Positions 16,839 to 20,000 of a stretch of DNA of 20,000 nucleotides are shown in pieces (the first letter of the stretch is position 1; every line of letters begins with the position of its first letter). The notes under the pieces are model-generated. The model was given only the letters and a program-made list of their open reading frames with translations. It searched no databases and was not told where the DNA came from. A program made the translations under genes and the position numbers. The stretch spans positions 142,236 through 162,235 of the forward strand of contig SZWC01004983.1 in assembly GCA_023375785.1 (NCBI GenBank). Reading direction: 5' to 3'. Source of the DNA: Penium margaritaceum. Taxonomy: Eukaryota > Streptophyta > Zygnematophyceae > Desmidiales > Peniaceae.

Positions 16839-17690
16839 ATTTGGAAGCCTATACAACATCACATCATTGAATCCTGTGACACATTCTTCTTTGAGGATTT
16901 TTTTTCACGTGATCACCCTTTTGTTCATGCTAGGACCCTTCCCAGCCCGTCACCACCATTGTGTGGAGAAGATTCTTCACTAGTGAATGACGTTGCTCCT
17001 TGCCCGCCAGTGTCTAGAGTCCTTGATTCCACCGCGTTGCCTGCGTCTCCACATGCACTAGACACCCCTACTGTCCAAGAGTCCCCATCTGAGTCTATTC
17101 TTTCAGCTATTCACCACGCATCCGAGTCCACCTTGTTCGACTACTGACTCTGCCAACCAGGCGACTGAGTCCACTTCTTTGGCCGCTGACTCGGCCACCC
17201 AGGCAAATTTGTCCATCACTCCGATCTCTGACTCGGTTGACCTGTCAAGCATTTTTCTGGCTCCTAATTTGGACACTCCAGTGGACCGATCCGTCGTGTC
17301 CTTACCTCCCCAAGCCCAGCGTGTCCACTCATCCGGTCTAGCATACTCACGTACTCTTGGTGGTCGCCTTCGGTTGGGCACCTCAACGCCTCCATGAGGC
17401 TCATGTCCTGCCATTGCCCGGCAAGCCTCAACCAATACCCTCTGTCCCACATCCCCTTCTCACACTGTCGTGAGTGGGGATCTCGGGATGAAGACCTTGG
17501 ATGTGATTGCCCTCACCGACGTCACATTGGTCCTTCATCCTGGATCAGCATTGGGTTATGCCCTAATTTCCCAAGAGCATCGACATGCTGTCTTTGTCTC
17601 ATTGTCTCGTGCTCCACTGGGAGTAAGAACCGCTTGTGTTTTGAAAGCAAGGCCGTCTTTACAGAGAGCCGGCCCGAAGAGTCTCTACAA
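16839..17690 (+). pseudogene. Copia integrase-RT linker (element B)
   Basis: The first part still follows the integrase tail (FFSRDHPFVHAR near 16900-16940). It is followed by a Ser/Pro/Thr/Asp-rich, low-conservation linker with repeated 'DS-ES-x-T' words and several stops and frame changes. From about 17530 the segment HPGSALGYALISQEHRHAVF precedes RT and is likely the usual charged 'pre-RT' region. No host gene is seen in either strand; the minus-strand frame of 115 codons at 17103-17450 is a shadow. Confidence 0.7.
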
Positions 17691-18640
17691 GGCTAGGGTC
17701 GCACATGATGGTGCATAGTGGGAGGCTGCCTGCAAGGATACATTGGCTGCCATGAATGAGCATCCCTTGTATGAGCTGGTCCACTTGCCCCCAAACCGCA
17801 AACTGGAAGCCGAGGGGCACGCCGGAAAAGTACGCAGCCTGGCTCACCGCCAAACGCTTTGAACAAGTACCGAGAGTAAATTTTGACCAGGTCTTTACAA
17901 CAGTTGGCCGCTTCACCAGGAGTCGCACACTCTTTAGCATGGCTGCATAGCATGGGCATGAGCTCCACCAGATGGACGTGATCAATACCTTCTTGCATAG
18001 CACACTTGATTGTGAGGACATCCACATGATTCAGCCCCCAGGTTTCAATGATGGAACTAGTCGTGACTGCCGACTACAAAAGACCCTCTATGGCCTCAAA
18101 CAGTCATCCATGTGTTAGAACATAGAGATGAGCCACACCCTCTTGAAATGTGGCCTGATGCGTAGATCTGGTCCTCTTCCTTATCCAAGTGGACACCATA
18201 CTTGTCGTCGTGCTCGTCTATGTGGACAATGTGCTCATGGCATCGCCTGACCCTGTCGCTGTCTAGCGAGTGAAGGATTTGTTGCAATCCGCATTCAAGA
18301 TGAAAGATCTTAGGCCTACATAGGTGTTTCTTGGCATGGAGATCAAGCGTGGCCACACCCACAGTGTTCTACTTGTGCATCAAACAGCCTACGTGTAGAT
18401 GTTGTCCGTGAACTTTGAGGACCTCTTGCCCACTATACCCTGTGCCTCCACACCCATAATCCCTGATGGTCAGGTCAAGCTAAATAATTCTGATGCCGAC
18501 ACGCTAGGTGCAGGCGTGTACGTGACTACCTTTCATCGTGTCATTGGATCACTCATGTTCCTCACCAACACCATACAGTCAGACATTGCCTTTGCCATAA
18601 ACTTGCTGGCTCAGTTCTCCCAGTCTCTACAATAGCTACA
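17691..18640 (+). pseudogene. Copia reverse transcriptase (element B)
   Basis: RVT_2-type RT with blocks in order. WEAACKDTLAAMNEH starts at 17719 after a TAG. Frame 2 then gives AKRFEQVPRVNFDQVF (about 17845-17895), a TAG at 17948 and HELHQMDVINTFL, the first catalytic Asp block (17960-18000). IHMIQPPGFNDGT and KTLYGLKQSS follow. A further shift leads to VLVYVDNVLMAS, where YVDD reads YVDN at 18219-18230, then AFKMKDL, VFLGMEIKR and HRVIGSLMFL. In-frame TAGs lie at 18264, 18321, 18396 and 18633, and a TAG at 18116 falls where Trp is conserved. The element cannot make active RT. Confidence 0.93.
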
Positions 18641-19172
18641 TCTAGATGCAACAATTTGCGTTGTACGATATGTTGTCTCCATCCCACGTCACAGGTTGAC
18701 GTTTCACCAACAGCCATATGTAGTCACCAAAGGCTACACGGAGAGTGACTGGACGGGGAGCAAGGATGGCAAGAGGCGCACTAGGTGGGTATTCCTTGTT
18801 GGCAGCACAGTTGTCTTCTGGCATAATGGCAAGCAGAGGTGCATCGCACGTAGCACAGTAGAGGCAGATAACATGACATTAGGTGAAGGTGCATGCAAGG
18901 GTGTGTGGCTCCTTTGTCTATTGTGTGAGTTGCTTCAGCCTTCATCGCCAATCACACTGCACTGTGACAATGAGAGTGCCATCGCCATTGCAGACAATGA
19001 TGGCATTCATCACACTTAAAGAAAACAAATCAATGTAGAGTATCACTATATGTGCAATTTGTTACATGAAGGCAACATCCATATTGTGTGGGTCGGGACC
19101 ATGCGATAGCTCCCTGACTTCTTGATCAAGGCGTCAAGCGTGCATCATTTAATAAGGATGTTAGTTTAGTTA
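18641..19172 (+). pseudogene. Copia RNase H and C-terminus (element B)
   Basis: The same frame continues with GYTESDWTGSKDGKRRTRW, corresponding to 'G-Y-x-D-A-D-W-A-G-x-x-x-x-R-x-S-T'. CIARSTVEADNM follows, then LHCDNESAIAIADN, the Asp-bearing 'C-D-N-x-x-A-I' block. After a TAA (19017) come QINVEYHYMCNLLHEG, a TAG at 19107 and LPDFLIKA, matching 'Q-x-A-D-x-L-T-K-A'. It ends near 19170. About 960 bp from 18210 stay in one frame despite six stops. Substitutions, not indels, thus dominate the decay of this part. Confidence 0.92.
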
Positions 19173-19390
19173 GTCTACATCCGTGAGTGCATTTTATTCC
19201 ATCCATGAGTTCCCTCATCCTTACTTACCTCATTTACACCCGCACTCCTCAGTGCTCATCTTCACACTTTTTGTGGACCTGCTGGAATATGGGGACATGA
19301 GAGCATGGAGGGGTTTGATTTGTGTTGTGCATCATGCATGTATGGACTTTGCATGTGTATGTGCACTGGTGCCCCCGGGTCATGGGGCAA
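19173..19390 (+). other. 3' untranslated end of Copia B
   Basis: No coding signal. It includes a T/C-rich stretch and a G-rich stretch ending GGGTCATGGGGCAA just before a TGTTG word, which could be the polypurine tract and LTR start. Short frames on both strands are shadows. Confidence 0.35.
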
Positions 19391-19620
19391 TGTTGTGATT
19401 TGCGTGTACAGTATCTCACTAATCTGTGTTGTAACCTCTCTATTGGTGTACATGCTCGTGCACATTACTTACTCTACGGACATTGAGGACGGAGGGCGCT
19501 GAGCGATGGAGGGGAAATTTTGAAGTTTTTTTCCCATTTCCTGGCCGCTCACATCTAGTATTCCCTCTTGTCCCACCTCACATGCACACAAGTGTACAGG
19601 AGATTAAATGATCATGGCTG
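19391..19620 (+). repeat. Possible 3' LTR of Copia B (start TGTTGTG)
   Basis: TGTTGTGATTTGCG follows a purine-rich GGTCATGGGGCAA, mirroring the TGTTGTATTTT start after GGTGCAAGGGGGA in element A. The end is not defined, and no matching 5' copy exists in the window to confirm it. Confidence 0.3.
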
Positions 19621-19867
19621 CACCTGGGGAGCTCGCACCTAAGATCGGCACATTTTCTGGCGTCAGCTCTACCAGGAAACCACCAAGCTCCTCAAGGATA
19701 CAACCATGGGACAGTCTGTGAATCTCACATTATTTCTCCTTAACTATCTTGCTAGGATGTGGTAGAGGCTAGGCCTCGTAGATTCGTTGACTGCCGTGGT
19801 CTGCCTCATGTTGTTGCTTGTGGGTGTTTGGGAGAGTTGCTTATTTCCCGGGTGCTGATCCTTAGGA
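19621..19867. other. Unassigned stretch near right edge
   Basis: A plus frame starting near 19614 reads MAAPGELAPKIGTFSG, faintly like the first residues of a Copia gag. It breaks soon after and is not supported by anything else. No other signal. Confidence 0.25.
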
Positions 19868-19879
19868 GGCCACCGTGCT

Positions 19880-19960
19880 GTGCACTACCCGTACACTGGT
19901 GAGTAGCCGCCTCTTGGATAATCCCAAGAGGTCGGGCTCGAGCCCTGGGTGGCGGTGCTA
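19880..19960 (+). ncRNA. tRNA-like / SINE-type fragment
   Basis: The segment CCTCTTGG-ATAATC-CCAAGAGG (19910-19931) is a perfect 8-bp hairpin. It is followed directly by TCGGGCTCGAGCCCTGG (19932-19948), which folds like a tRNA T-arm with a seven-base loop CTCGAGC, close to the pol III B box GGTTCGANTCC. Plant tRNA-derived SINEs often carry 'CAAGAGGT...GGGTTCGAGCCC' at this place. The A box is not clear (a GGTGAGTAGCCGCC stretch is the best candidate), and the anticodon arm is not that of a functional tRNA. The right-hand part may extend past the window. Confidence 0.35.
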
Positions 19961-20000
19961 CTTTCCCAGCTTGATGCTGGGTGCGAGTGAGCACTCACTG

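Noticed and set aside
1-20000. CRISPR array, bacterial operon, phage or toxin system
   Set aside because: No regularly spaced direct repeats with unique spacers, no Shine-Dalgarno-led gene series, and no such protein families; all recognisable coding sequence is LTR-retrotransposon type.

Overview
The window looks like nuclear DNA of a eukaryote, most probably from the plant or green-alga lineage. The reasons are a GC-rich first exon with a consensus GTGAGT splice donor, long microsatellites, and a dense graveyard of Ty1/Copia and Ty3/Gypsy LTR retrotransposons with no intact long gene. Nothing fixes the species. There are no bacterial operons, ribosome binding sites, rRNA or convincing tRNA genes.

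Layout. Positions 1-2000 are GC-rich and simple-sequence-rich: an AAACC run, a CTCCT tract, a 236-bp unit present twice in tandem whose body is a CATGA pentamer array, and an AGCR tract. The only convincing host-gene signal is a short minus-strand first exon (about 1199-1257) with strong GC3 bias. The gene would run leftward off the window, with the microsatellites inside its first intron and a GC-rich promoter at about 1258-2000. Positions 2000-3540 are non-coding with three copies of a TCACGTGA palindrome. Positions 3540-4215 form a large imperfect inverted repeat (foldback) with related reading frames on opposite strands.

From about 4.2 to 12.5 kb the DNA becomes visibly AT-rich. It holds only weathered plus-strand transposon pieces: Gypsy gag (about 4975-5375), Gypsy protease (about 5895-6040), a Copia gag trace (about 6275-6450), a Copia pre-integrase region (about 8870-9060), the start of a Gypsy reverse transcriptase (about 10335-10600) and a Copia RT/RNase H end (about 11690-12440). 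Most of 6450-8230 and 10600-11690 is unassignable. Several short near-perfect hairpins sit in this stretch.

From 13.4 to 19.2 kb are two younger but dead Copia elements in opposite orientation. Element A (minus, about 13475-14940) keeps RT, RNase H, the polypurine tract and an LTR start. Element B (plus, about 15470-19170) keeps gag knuckle, protease, pre-integrase, integrase, RT and RNase H. Both have frameshifts and premature stops, and both have lost the second Asp of the RT YVDD box. Many stops in B are TAG at places where family members usually carry Gln, a pattern suggesting C-to-T decay at methylated CAG sites. The last kilobase may hold B's 3' LTR and a tRNA-like, SINE-type fragment.

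No gene set works together here. The window is a heterochromatin-like transposon cemetery beside the 5' end of one possible host gene, and I see no clear new biological system. The most interesting leads are the foldback element, the stop-codon spectrum, the back-to-back hairpins, the palindrome families and the orphan first exon.
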